A DNA stretch of 15,364 nt from Pseudomonadota bacterium (GCA_023393655.1 JAEWKP010000225.1:1-15364); one strand, 5' to 3'; counted from the first letter of the stretch, positions 6,489 to 14,158 are shown. Numbers and translations: made by a program. Notes: generated by a model not told the origin, from the letters alone.

Positions 6489-7505
6489 ATGTCCCGCATG
6501 ACGATGATCGAGGCGATCCGCTCCGCGATGGACGTCTCCATGGGCCGCGACGACGATGTCGTGGTCTTCGGCGAGGATGTTGGCTTCTTCGGCGGCGTCT
6601 TCCGCTGCACCCACGGGCTGCAGCAGAAATACGGCGTCACGCGCTGTTTCGACGCGCCGATCAGCGAGGCCGGCTTCGTCGGCACCGCGATCGGCATGGC
6701 CGCCTATGGCCTGAAGCCCTGCGTCGAGATCCAGTTCGCCGACTACATGTACCCCGCCTATGACCAGATCGTCTCCGAGGCGGCGCGGCTACGCTATCGC
6801 TCGGCCGGCGACTTCACCTGCCCGATGGTGATCCGCATGCCGACCGGCGGCGGCATCTTCGGCGGCCAGACCCACAGCCAGAGCCCGGAAGCACTCTTCA
6901 CCCATGTCTCGGGCCTGAAGACGATCGTCCCCTCCAACCCCTACGACGCCAAGGGCCTGCTGATCGCCGCGATCGAGGACCCCGATCCGGTGATCTTCCT
7001 CGAGCCGAAGCGGCTCTATAACGGCCCCTTCGACGGCCATCACGACAGGCCCGTCACGGCCTGGTCAAAGCATGAGCTCGCCGAGGTGCCGGAAGGCCAT
7101 TACACCGTGCCGCTCGGCAAGGCGGTGACACGGCGCGAGGGCAATGCCGTCACCATCCTCGCCTATGGCACCATGGTCCATGTCGCGCTGGCGGCCGCCG
7201 AGGACACCGGCATCGATGCCGAAATCATCGACCTGCGCACCCTCGTCCCGCTCGATCTCGAAGCCATTACCGCCTCGGTCGAGAAGACCGGGCGTTGCAT
7301 CGTGCTGCACGAGGCGACGCTGACTTCAGGTTTTGGCGGGGAGCTGGCCGCACTCGTGCAGGAGCACTGCTTCTACCATCTGGAGGCGCCGGTGATGCGC
7401 GTCACCGGTTGGGATACGCCCTATCCGCATGCGCAGGAATGGGACTATTTCCCTGGCCCCGCCCGCCTTGGACAGGCGCTGCGCGACATCATGGAGGCAC
7501 GCTGA
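6489..7505 (+). CDS. bkdA2: Branched-chain 2-oxoacid dehydrogenase E1 component, beta subunit
   Basis: 338-residue transketolase-like beta subunit that completes the alpha2-beta2 E1 enzyme and its ThDP site. Visible features are VVFGEDVGFFGGVF near 25-38, the ThDP-contacting Glu60 within APISEAGFVGTAIGMA, the conserved MPTGGGIFGGQTHSQSPEA segment (117-135), and the C-terminal transketolase domain with LRTLVPLD and VLHEA. The start at 6489 follows the E1 alpha stop by four bases and gives the normal family N-terminus. The stop TGA shares its last base with the ATG of the E2 gene, so translation is coupled. No missing residues or frame problems were seen. Confidence 0.96.
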   Translation: MSRMTMIEAIRSAMDVSMGRDDDVVVFGEDVGFFGGVFRCTHGLQQKYGVTRCFDAPISEAGFVGTAIGMAAYGLKPCVEIQFADYMYPAYDQIVSEAARLRYRSAGDFTCPMVIRMPTGGGIFGGQTHSQSPEALFTHVSGLKTIVPSNPYDAKGLLIAAIEDPDPVIFLEPKRLYNGPFDGHHDRPVTAWSKHELAEVPEGHYTVPLGKAVTRREGNAVTILAYGTMVHVALAAAEDTGIDAEIIDLRTLVPLDLEAITASVEKTGRCIVLHEATLTSGFGGELAALVQEHCFYHLEAPVMRVTGWDTPYPHAQEWDYFPGPARLGQALRDIMEAR

Positions 7506-8809
7506 TGGGCGAGCGCATCATCAAGCTGCCGGATGTCGGCGAAGGCATCGCCGAGGCGGAGCTCGTCGAGTGGCACGTCAAGGTCGGCGACATCGTCCGC
7601 GAGGACGACCTGCTTGCCGCCGTGATGACCGACAAGGCGACGGTGGAGATTCCCTCGCCGGTCGAGGGCGAAGTCACTTGGGTCGGCGCCGAGGTCGGCG
7701 ACACCGTCGCGATCGGTTCAGCTATCGTGAAGCTGAAGGTCGCGGGTGAGGGTGCTGCGACCGAGGGGCCCGCTGAAGAAGCGCCCGTCGAGAAGCCGGC
7801 TGCTGCTGCCGTGGCGCCCGCTCCCAAGGCTGAAAAGGCCGCTGCGCCGTCAGCTCCCGCCAAGCCGGCAGCACCGCCTCCGCCGCCGCCGAAAGCGGTG
7901 CATGCCAGCACCGCCCCCGCTCAGCGCCGCGCGCCGGGCGAGAAGCCGCTGGCCTCGCCGGCTGTGCGCCTCAAGGCCCGCGAGGCCGGGGTCGATCTGC
8001 GCCAGGTGCAGGGCACCGGCCCTGCCGGCCGCATCACCCATCAGGACATCGACGCCTTCCTGCTGCGCGGGCCGGAACCGGTTCGTGGCGGCGGGCTCGT
8101 CGAGCAGAGCGCCGTCACCGAGGTCAAGGTCGTCGGCCTGCGCCGCCGCATCGCCGAGAAGATGGCGCTGTCGAAATCGCGCATCCCGCACATCACCATC
8201 GTCGAGGAGATCAACGTCTCGCCGCTGGAGGATCTGCGCGCGACGCTGAACAGGAAGCCGACGCCGGAGCGGCCGAAGCTGACGCTGCTTCCTTTCCTGA
8301 TGCGCGCCATGGTCAAGGCGCTCGCCGAACAGCCGGCGCTGAACGCGCTCTATGACGACGATGCCGGCATCGTGCGCCAGCATGCCGCGATCAATATCGG
8401 CATCGCCACGCAGACTCCGACCGGCCTGATCGTGCCGGTGGTGAAGCATGCCGAGGCACGCGACCTCTGGGGCTGCGGCATCGAGCTCGCCCGCCTCGCC
8501 GAGCGCGGTCGCGACGGCACCGCGACCCGCGACGAACTCACCGGCTCGACCATCACCATCACATCGCTCGGCGCGCTCGGCGGCATCGCCACGACGCCCG
8601 TGATCAACTACCCGGAAGTCGCGATCGTCGGCGTCAACAAGATGGTCGTGCGCCCGGTCTGGGACGGCACCACCTTCGTGCCGCGCAAGATGATGAACCT
8701 CTCCTCCAGCTTCGATCACCGCGTCATCGATGGCTGGGACGCCGCCGTCTTCGTGCAGCGGCTGAAGGATCTGCTGGAGAACCCGGCCACGCTCTTCGTG
8801 GATATTTGA
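7505..8809 (+). CDS. bkdB: Branched-chain 2-oxoacid dehydrogenase E2 component (lipoamide acyltransferase)
   Basis: 434-residue core enzyme that moves the acyl group from its lipoyl arm to CoA. One lipoyl domain (about 1-80) carries the modified lysine at 44 in the MTDKATVEIPSP motif. An Ala/Pro-rich flexible linker follows (about 85-140), with a run of six prolines near 124-129. The E1/E3-binding domain (about 148-186) shows ASPAVRLKAREAGVDL and GTGPAGRITHQDI. The catalytic domain (about 205-434) ends with DHRVIDG, catalytic His405. The start overlaps the E1 beta stop by one base. The next gene, E3, is separated by 177 bp that holds a palindromic repeat, unlike the tight spacing upstream. 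Confidence 0.96.
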   Translation: MGERIIKLPDVGEGIAEAELVEWHVKVGDIVREDDLLAAVMTDKATVEIPSPVEGEVTWVGAEVGDTVAIGSAIVKLKVAGEGAATEGPAEEAPVEKPAAAAVAPAPKAEKAAAPSAPAKPAAPPPPPPKAVHASTAPAQRRAPGEKPLASPAVRLKAREAGVDLRQVQGTGPAGRITHQDIDAFLLRGPEPVRGGGLVEQSAVTEVKVVGLRRRIAEKMALSKSRIPHITIVEEINVSPLEDLRATLNRKPTPERPKLTLLPFLMRAMVKALAEQPALNALYDDDAGIVRQHAAINIGIATQTPTGLIVPVVKHAEARDLWGCGIELARLAERGRDGTATRDELTGSTITITSLGALGGIATTPVINYPEVAIVGVNKMVVRPVWDGTTFVPRKMMNLSSSFDHRVIDGWDAAVFVQRLKDLLENPATLFVDI

Positions 8810-8833
8810 CGTGATGAAGCTCGGAAACACCGC

Positions 8834-8938
8834 GTCATCCCGGACAAGCCGCGTTAGCGGCGCAGATCCGGGATCCATCGTAGGGCACAGCGCTCTACGA
8901 TGGATCCCGGCATTCCGCTTCGCTCCAGCCGGGATGAC
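8834..8938. repeat. Structured palindromic intergenic repeat, copy 1 (between E2 and E3 genes)
   Basis: A 105-bp element with nested inverted repeats. The outer arms are GTCATCCCGG (8834-8843) and CCGGGATGAC (8929-8938). A small hairpin GCCGC-GTTA-GCGGC lies at 8848-8861. A long perfect 16-bp stem pairs 8868-8883 (CCGGGATCCATCGTAG) with 8895-8910 around an 11-base loop. CCGGC/GCCGG can pair near the 3' end as an alternative. A second copy is at 12979-13081 and differs mostly by paired changes. It is non-coding; the apparent reading frame through it is incidental. It resembles the short interspersed palindromes of rhizobial-type genomes, but the family name is not known to me. Confidence 0.85.
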
Positions 8939-8986
8939 AGCGAGGTTCCACCGTTTAATTTCGACTCGTTGTGGCGAGGGCCGCGC

Positions 8987-10399
8987 ATGACCGAGATCAC
9001 CTGCAAGCTCCTCGTCATCGGCGCCGGCCCCGGCGGCTATGTCTGCGCCATCCGCGCCGGTCAGCTCGGCATCGATACCGTCATCGTCGAGAGCACCAAG
9101 CTCGGCGGTTCCTGCCTCAATGTCGGCTGCATTCCCTCCAAGGCGATGATCCATGTCGCCGAGGAATTCGAGAAGGCGGCGGAAGCGGCCGCCGGCAAGA
9201 CGCCTTTCGGCCTGACCGCGGCCGAGCCGAAGCTTGACCTGAAACAGGCCGTGGCCTGGAAGGACGGCATCGTCCAGCGCCTCAACAACGGCGTCGCCGG
9301 CCTGCTGCGCAAGGCAAAGGTCAAGATCGTCCATGGCAAGGCCCGCTTCCGCGACGGCAAGACCGTCGTGGTCGAGACCGAGACCGGCCCGAAGACGATC
9401 CAGGCCGAGGCTATCGTCATCGCGACCGGCTCGGCGCCGGTCGAACTGCCCTTCCTGCCCTTCGGCGGCAATGTCATCTCCTCGACTGGCGCGCTGGCGC
9501 TGACCGAGGTCCCCAAGCGCCTCGTCGTGGTCGGCGGCGGCTATATCGGGCTGGAGCTGGGCACAGCCTTCGCCAAGCTCGGCGCCAAGGTCACGGTCGT
9601 CGAGGCGCAGGACAAGATTCTGCCGCTCTACGATGCGGAGCTGACCGGCCCGATCTCCAAGCGCCTGACCGCGCTCGGCGTCGAAGTGCTGCTAGGAGCC
9701 AAGGCACTCGGCCCGATGCCCAAGGGCGACGCGCAGAAGGGCGACGGCCTGCGCATCGAGACGGCCGATGGCAAAGAGCGCAGCCTGCCGGCCGACAAGA
9801 TATTGGTCACTGTCGGCCGCAAGCCGGTCACGGACGATCTCGGCCTCGAGAACCTCGTGCTCGACATGGATGGCCGCTTCATCCGCATCGGCGAGCGCTG
9901 CGAGACGGTGATGCGAGGCATCTACGCCATCGGCGACGTCACCGGCGAGCCGATGCTGGCGCATCGCGCCATGGCGCAGGGCGAGATGGTCGCCGAGATC
10001 GTCGCCGGCCTGCCGCGCGCCTGGGACAAGCGCGGTATCGCGGCGATCTGCTTCACCGATCCCGAGATCGTCTCGGTCGGCCTCTCACCGGACGAGGCCA
10101 AGCGCGCCGGCCACGAACTCAAGATCGGCCAGTTCCCCTTCGCCGCGAATGGCCGGGCGATGACGCGCCATGCCGAGGCCGGCTTCGTCCGCGTCGTCGC
10201 GCAGGCCGGCAGCGAACTGGTGCTCGGCGTCCAGGCGGTGGGGCAGGGCGTCTCCGAGCTGTCGGCCGCCTTCGGCCTCGCGATCGAGATGGGCGCGACC
10301 CTGCAGGACATCGCCGGCACGATCCACGCCCATCCGACACTGGGCGAGGCCTTCCCGGAGGCCGCGATGAAGGCGCTGGGTCACGCTCTGCACATCTGA
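8987..10399 (+). CDS. lpdV: Dihydrolipoyl dehydrogenase (E3 component)
   Basis: 470-residue FAD-dependent pyridine nucleotide-disulfide oxidoreductase that reoxidises the E2 dihydrolipoyl arm and makes NADH. The FAD site GAGPGG is at 12-17. The redox-active disulfide is Cys43-Cys48 in GGSCLNVGCIPSK. The NAD site GGGYIG is at 183-188, and the interface pair His449-Glu454 lies in HAHPTLGE. Length is usual for the family. The start at 8987 puts the FAD motif where expected and has GAGGG a few bases upstream; an in-frame extension to 8900 would translate the palindromic repeat and is rejected. Its place after E2 indicates service to the bkd complex, hence lpdV, though sharing with other oxoacid dehydrogenases is possible. 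Confidence 0.95.
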   Translation: MTEITCKLLVIGAGPGGYVCAIRAGQLGIDTVIVESTKLGGSCLNVGCIPSKAMIHVAEEFEKAAEAAAGKTPFGLTAAEPKLDLKQAVAWKDGIVQRLNNGVAGLLRKAKVKIVHGKARFRDGKTVVVETETGPKTIQAEAIVIATGSAPVELPFLPFGGNVISSTGALALTEVPKRLVVVGGGYIGLELGTAFAKLGAKVTVVEAQDKILPLYDAELTGPISKRLTALGVEVLLGAKALGPMPKGDAQKGDGLRIETADGKERSLPADKILVTVGRKPVTDDLGLENLVLDMDGRFIRIGERCETVMRGIYAIGDVTGEPMLAHRAMAQGEMVAEIVAGLPRAWDKRGIAAICFTDPEIVSVGLSPDEAKRAGHELKIGQFPFAANGRAMTRHAEAGFVRVVAQAGSELVLGVQAVGQGVSELSAAFGLAIEMGATLQDIAGTIHAHPTLGEAFPEAAMKALGHALHI

Positions 10400-10435
10400 G
10401 CCGCCCGCGACCGATCCGCGCAGGCAGCCGGCTAT

Positions 10436-10465
10436 GATGCATACAATCTTGACATTGTCTGCATC
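10436..10465. promoter_or_regulatory. Long operator-like dyad upstream of the DUF983 gene
   Basis: Arms GATGCATACAAT (10436-10447) and ATTGTCTGCATC (10454-10465) pair with one mismatch around the 6-bp spacer CTTGAC. A -35-like TTGACA (10449-10454) falls at the centre, though no strong -10 follows. The ATACAAT/ATTGT halves resemble operators of GntR-family (FadR/FCD-type) repressors. It could also form an RNA hairpin downstream of lpdV, but the stem is AT-containing and no U-tract follows. No GntR-FCD gene is in the window, so the cognate regulator would lie elsewhere. Confidence 0.45.
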
Positions 10466-10522
10466 GGGCGCGATCTGAGGGGCGACGCCGAACAAATGGC
10501 GCCGTCCCGAGGAGATAATTCC

Positions 10523-10930
10523 ATGTCCGGCGAGCACTGGCCGCCACTCTCTCCGCTCCAGACCGGCCTGCGCGGCCGCTGCCCGCGCTGCGGGCAGGGC
10601 AAGATGTTCGAGGGCTTCCTGAAGCTGAAGCCGAAATGCGAGAATTGCGGTCTGGACTACGCCTTCGCCGATCCGGCGGATGGCCCGGCCTTCTTCGTGA
10701 TGATGTTCCTCTGCATCCCGGCAGTGGCATTCCCGCTCTGGCTGGAGCTGAACTACAACCCGCCGACCTGGATCCATCTGGTCACGACGCTGCCCTTGAT
10801 CCTGCTGACCTGCATTCCGCCCTTGCAGCCGCTCAAGGGCTGGCTGATCGCTTCGCAATATTTCCACAAGGCCGAGGAGGGGCGGCTCGCCCGCCCGATG
10901 CCGCAGGACAAGCCGGTGGCTTCAAGCTGA
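10523..10930 (+). CDS. DUF983 family small zinc-ribbon membrane protein
   Basis: 135-residue protein of the DUF983 family, whose function is not established. The N-terminal half has two CxxC pairs, Cys20-Cys23 (CPRCG) and Cys39-Cys42 (CENCG), forming a likely zinc ribbon, preceded by the family's GLRGRCPRCGQGKMF pattern. Two hydrophobic segments follow, about 56-76 and 84-104, so it is probably an inner-membrane protein. AGGAG eight bases before the ATG at 10523 supports this start over one nine codons upstream. The gene is separated from lpdV by 123 bp containing an operator-like dyad, so it is likely transcribed on its own. It converges on the MocR gene with only 15 bp between stops. Confidence 0.9.
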   Translation: MSGEHWPPLSPLQTGLRGRCPRCGQGKMFEGFLKLKPKCENCGLDYAFADPADGPAFFVMMFLCIPAVAFPLWLELNYNPPTWIHLVTTLPLILLTCIPPLQPLKGWLIASQYFHKAEEGRLARPMPQDKPVASS

Positions 10931-10945
10931 GCCGGCCACGCGCGC

Positions 10946-12307
10946 TCAGCCTCCGTCGCGGATCAATCCGGCGAGCAGGCCAAGCGCCTCTGCCAATCGC
11001 GCCCGCTCCGGGATCGCGCCGAGCGCGATCCGGATCGCATCCGGCGCTGTTCCCCCGGTGCTGAAGGCATCGGCAGCCATCACGCCGAGCCCCGCTTCGC
11101 GGGCGCGTTCGATCAATCGGTCGCGCGCCCAATGAGCGGGCAGGGTCTGCCAGACATGCAGGGCATACGGATGGGCCCGCATCATCGCGGGCAGAATCTC
11201 CCGCGCCAGCGATTGCCGCTCGGCTGCCTCGCGCCGTACGCCGTCCAGCAGGTCTTTCGCTGCACCGATCCTGATCCAATGCGCCGCGAGCGCCGTCATC
11301 AGAGGCGCGGGCATCAGCGCGGTCGCGCGCAGCGCGGCCAGGAAGGGCGCGCTGCCGGTTCCATCCGGCATGACGACGAAGGCGGTGCGCAGGCCGGGCG
11401 TCAGCACCTTCGACAAGGTCGCGACGTGCCATGTCCGCCCTGGCGCCAGCGCGGCCAGCGGCGCGGGCGCATCGCCCGCGAGCAGGCTGTAGGGATCGTC
11501 CTCGATCAGGGTTAGGTCACGACGCCGGGCAACAGCGACGAGGTCCTGCCGGCGCTTTTCGGGAATGGTTACGCAGGTCGGGTTCTGCAGCGTCGGCGTC
11601 AGCGCGAACAGCCTCGCTTCGTAGCGGCCGGCGGTCTCGTCGAGCGCGTCCGGGAGCGGGCCGTCCTCATCGCTCGCGACCGGAACCAATGCGAGCCCGC
11701 GCTGCCGCGCCGCGCCGATCAGGCCGGGATAGGCCAGCGGCTCCATCAGGATCGTCTCGCCGGGCCGGGCCAATAGCGAGAGCAGGGCGTTGAGCCCGGC
11801 CTGCGCGCCCGGCACCACCGCGATGCGTTGCGGCGGAAGCGCACCCATAAGCGGCGCCAGCCATGCCGCTCCTGCCGCGCGCTCTGCCAGCGAGCCCGCG
11901 CCGCCATGGTAGTTCATCAACTGGTCGGCATCGCTGCGGGCCAGGATCTCGGCGATGCCGCGCTGCATCAGCTCGCCCAGCCGCAGGCCCTTCGGCGCGG
12001 GCGGGATGGTCATGCTAAGATCGAGCGGCGGTCCTTCCTGCTCCTGTCTGGCCGAGATGAAGGAGCCGCGCCCCGTGACCGCGTCGATCAATCCGCGCTC
12101 GCGGGCCTCGCCGAAGGCGCGCGTCACCGTGGTGAGATCGACCGCGAGATGCTCGGCCAAGCGGCGCTGCGGCGGAAGGCGATCGCCGGGCCGCAATCGC
12201 CCGGTCGCGACGGCCTGTTCGAGCTGCGCGACGATCTGCAGATAGCGCGGCCCAGCAGCCGGATCGAGACGGCTGGTCCAGGTGAGTGCCTCGTCGCTGT
12301 CGGCCAT
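10946..12307 (-). CDS. MocR-type transcriptional regulator (GntR helix-turn-helix fused to aminotransferase domain)
   Basis: 453-residue fusion. The GntR winged helix (about 20-87) shows QLEQAVATGRLRPGDRLPPQRRLAEHL-type residues, and TGRGSF closes the wing near 78-83. A fold-type I aminotransferase-like domain (about 110-453) has the PLP lysine at 300 in LSKVLTPGLR, Asp/Tyr partners in IEDDPYSLL (269-276) and Asn242 in LQNP. MocR proteins sense PLP adducts and control vitamin B6, amino-acid or amine metabolism; the target here is unknown. Starts at 12307 and 12325 are both possible and neither has a clear ribosome binding site. Further upstream in-frame starts would run into the divergent lrp gene. 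It is divergent from that Lrp/AsnC gene, with about 170 bp shared. Confidence 0.92.
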   Translation of the reverse strand: MADSDEALTWTSRLDPAAGPRYLQIVAQLEQAVATGRLRPGDRLPPQRRLAEHLAVDLTTVTRAFGEARERGLIDAVTGRGSFISARQEQEGPPLDLSMTIPPAPKGLRLGELMQRGIAEILARSDADQLMNYHGGAGSLAERAAGAAWLAPLMGALPPQRIAVVPGAQAGLNALLSLLARPGETILMEPLAYPGLIGAARQRGLALVPVASDEDGPLPDALDETAGRYEARLFALTPTLQNPTCVTIPEKRRQDLVAVARRRDLTLIEDDPYSLLAGDAPAPLAALAPGRTWHVATLSKVLTPGLRTAFVVMPDGTGSAPFLAALRATALMPAPLMTALAAHWIRIGAAKDLLDGVRREAAERQSLAREILPAMMRAHPYALHVWQTLPAHWARDRLIERAREAGLGVMAADAFSTGGTAPDAIRIALGAIPERARLAEALGLLAGLIRDGG

Positions 12308-12476
12308 AGCCAACTCAAATTCCATACATTCGTTGGATTGTAGGTATCGCATAGCGCGGCTGGGCTCCCCACGCCAGTGCCATGCCGTCGCCGCCGCTCG
12401 CTTTCGCGGAGATGCCGGTGGTGGCGGGCGTCCTCTCCTGTCATAGAGCGATCTCAGCCGGGACCGGAGACTGGGC

Positions 12477-12965
12477 ATGGCACGCCTGCGCCTCGATGCG
12501 CTCGACCGCAAGATCATCGCGGAATTGCAAATCAATTCGCGCCTTTCGGTGCAGGATCTGGCCGAGCGGGTGGGCCTCTCCGCCTCGCCCTGCGCGCGCC
12601 GCATCCGCATCCTGGAGGAAGCGGGCGTCATCACCGGCTATGCCGCGATCATCGACCAGACCAAGGTCGGCCTACCGATCAGCGTCTTCGTCTCGATCAA
12701 GCTGGAGCGTCAGCGCGAGGACGAGCTCGACCGCTTCTCGCAGGCCGTGGCGCGCTGGCCCGAGGTGGTCGACTGCTACCTGATGACCGGGCAGCGCGAC
12801 TATCTCCTGCGCATCGTCGTGCGCGACCTGCCGGCCTATGAACGCTTCCTCAAGGACAAGCTGACGCGCCTCGACGGGGTCGCCTCGATCGAGTCGAGCT
12901 TCGCGCTCGGACAGGTGAAGCGCTCCAGCGCGCTCCCGATCGCGGCGCTGCCGGAGGAGGACTGA
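12477..12965 (+). CDS. Lrp/AsnC-family transcriptional regulator
   Basis: 162-residue Lrp-type regulator. The N-terminal helix-turn-helix (about 7-55) shows LDALDRKIIAELQINSR, then LAERVGLSASPCARRIRILEEAG. The RAM ligand-binding domain (about 65-145) has LMTGQRDYLLRIVV. GGAGA about seven bases before the ATG supports this start. It resembles the bkdR-like protein at 4497-4994 in layout but clearly differs in sequence. It is divergent from the MocR-type gene, and such Lrp proteins often act on the divergent neighbour or on themselves, so mutual control is possible. The palindromic repeat copy 2 begins 13 bp after its stop and may end the transcript. The amino-acid ligand is unknown. Confidence 0.92.
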   Translation: MARLRLDALDRKIIAELQINSRLSVQDLAERVGLSASPCARRIRILEEAGVITGYAAIIDQTKVGLPISVFVSIKLERQREDELDRFSQAVARWPEVVDCYLMTGQRDYLLRIVVRDLPAYERFLKDKLTRLDGVASIESSFALGQVKRSSALPIAALPEED

Positions 12966-12978
12966 GCGGTCCGATTCC

Positions 12979-13081
12979 GTCATTCCGGACAAACCGCGTT
13001 AGCGGTGCCGATCCGGAATCCATCGGAGGGCGCTGCTCTCTACGATGGATTCCGGGTCTCCCTTCGGTCGCCCGGAATGAC
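12979..13081. repeat. Structured palindromic intergenic repeat, copy 2 (between lrp and aldo/keto reductase genes)
   Basis: A 103-bp element matching copy 1 along its whole length. The outer arms are GTCATTCCGG (12979-12988) and CCGGAATGAC (13072-13081). The small hairpin ACCGC-GTTA-GCGGT is at 12993-13006. The long stem pairs 13013-13028 with 13040-13055, with one mismatch. CCGGG/CCCGG can pair near the 3' end. It lies between two genes that converge, so it may also act as a terminator, although there is no U-tract. At several stem positions both partners differ from copy 1 and pairing is kept. Confidence 0.85.
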
Positions 13082-13094
13082 GATGGAGGATGAT

Positions 13095-14117
13095 TCAACG
13101 CTCCGCCGAAGCAGCCCAGATATTGATCCCGCCATCGACCGCATGCTTGTCGATCGCCGCCAGCTCCTCCGTCGAAAACTCCGGATTCTTCAGCGCCGCG
13201 ACGCAATCGCTCACCTGCTCCGGCCGGCTTGCGCCGATCAGGGCCGAGGTGACCCGCCCGCCGCGCAGCACCCAGGCGATCGCCATCTGGGCGAGGCTCT
13301 GGCCACGCGCGGCCGCGATCTCGCTCAGCGCCGCGATGCTCCTGAGATTGGCTTCGCTGAGGAAGCCGTCGCGGAAGGAGGGCGCCTTCTTGTCGGCGCG
13401 GCTGCCGGCCGGCACGCCCTTCAGGTACTTGTCGGTCAGCATGCCCTGCGCCAGCGGCGAGAACACGATCGAGCCGATGCCCTCCGCATCGAGCGTGTCG
13501 AGCAGTCCGTCCTGCTCGATCCAGCGGTTGAGCATCGAATAGCTCGGCTGGTGGATCAGGCAAGGCGTTCCGAGCCGGCGCAGGATGGCGGCGGCTTCCT
13601 GCGTGCGCTTCGAATTATAGGAGGAGAGCCCGACATAGAGCGCCTTGCCCTGGCGGACGACGGCGTCGAGCGCGCCCATCGTCTCCTCAAGCGGCGTGTC
13701 CGGGTCGAAGCGGTGCGAATAGAAGATGTCGACATAGTCGAGCTTCATCCGCTTCAGGCTCTGGTCGAGGCTGGAGATCAGGTATTTGCGGCTGCCCCAT
13801 TCGCCATAGGGGCCGGGCCACATCCGGTAGCCGGCCTTGGTCGAGATCACCAGCTCGTCGCGATAGCCCGCGAAATCCTGGTCGAGGATTTCGCCGAAGG
13901 CGGTCTCGGCCGAGCCCGGCGGCGGCCCGTAATTATTGGCGAGATCGAAATGGGTGATGCCGAGATCGAAAGCGGTGCGGCAGATCTCGCGCATGTTGGA
14001 GCGTGAGCCGGTTTCGCCGAAATTCTGCCAGAGGCCGAGCGACAGCGCCGGGAGCTGCAAGCCGCTGCGGCCGCAGCGGTTGTAGCGCATCGCGTCATAG
14101 CGGTTGGGATCGGCCAT
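13095..14117 (-). CDS. mgrA: Aldo/keto reductase, L-glyceraldehyde 3-phosphate reductase type
   Basis: 340-residue NADPH-dependent aldo/keto reductase of the YghZ/MgrA branch. The family tetrad is visible: Asp58 and Tyr63 in HFDLANNYGPPPGSAE, Lys94 in STKAGYRMWPGPYGEWGS, and His135 in IFYSHRFDPDTPLEET. The insert GPYGEWGSRKYL and the C-terminal LIGASRPEQV cofactor-binding stretch are typical of this branch. Known members reduce L-glyceraldehyde 3-phosphate or methylglyoxal-like aldehydes; the true substrate here is not shown. A GAGAGG about eight bases upstream supports the ATG at 14117. The upstream 94-bp gap holds a terminator for the aldehyde dehydrogenase gene and a perfect 12-bp palindrome, so this gene probably has its own promoter. 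Confidence 0.93.
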   Translation of the reverse strand: MADPNRYDAMRYNRCGRSGLQLPALSLGLWQNFGETGSRSNMREICRTAFDLGITHFDLANNYGPPPGSAETAFGEILDQDFAGYRDELVISTKAGYRMWPGPYGEWGSRKYLISSLDQSLKRMKLDYVDIFYSHRFDPDTPLEETMGALDAVVRQGKALYVGLSSYNSKRTQEAAAILRRLGTPCLIHQPSYSMLNRWIEQDGLLDTLDAEGIGSIVFSPLAQGMLTDKYLKGVPAGSRADKKAPSFRDGFLSEANLRSIAALSEIAAARGQSLAQMAIAWVLRGGRVTSALIGASRPEQVSDCVAALKNPEFSTEELAAIDKHAVDGGINIWAASAER

Positions 14118-14129
14118 GGTCTTTGCCTC

Positions 14130-14141
14130 TCAATCGATTGA
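14130..14141. promoter_or_regulatory. Perfect 12-bp palindrome TCAATCGATTGA upstream of the aldo/keto reductase gene
   Basis: TCAATCGATTGA is a perfect palindrome with a central CG, a form typical of LacI-family operators (core AATCGATT). It ends about 12 bases before the ATG at 14117 and touches the likely ribosome binding site, so a protein bound there would block transcription or translation start. No LacI-family gene is present in the window, so the regulator is unidentified. Confidence 0.45.
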
Positions 14142-14158
14142 ATGGGTCATAAAATGAA

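Noticed and set aside
5561..6697. 378-codon minus-strand frame opposite the E1 genes
   Set aside because: It crosses the boundary of two conserved E1 genes and has no domain pattern of its own.
8900..8986. N-terminal extension of the E3 gene
   Set aside because: The extra 29 codons translate the palindromic repeat (starting MDPGIPLRSS); the FAD motif position fits a start at 8987.
7850..9334. 494-codon minus-strand frame across E2, the repeat and E3
   Set aside because: It runs antisense through two conserved genes and through a non-coding repeat; the length comes from codon bias in GC-rich DNA.
12324..12347. ATAC-N16-GTAT dyad near the MocR start as a GntR operator
   Set aside because: The arms are only four bases and the inner ACA/TGT pair is off-centre, so symmetry is too weak to claim.
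12308..12634. N-terminal extension of the MocR-type gene by about 109 residues
   Set aside because: It would overlap the divergent lrp gene and adds a low-complexity Arg-rich stretch not expected before the GntR domain.
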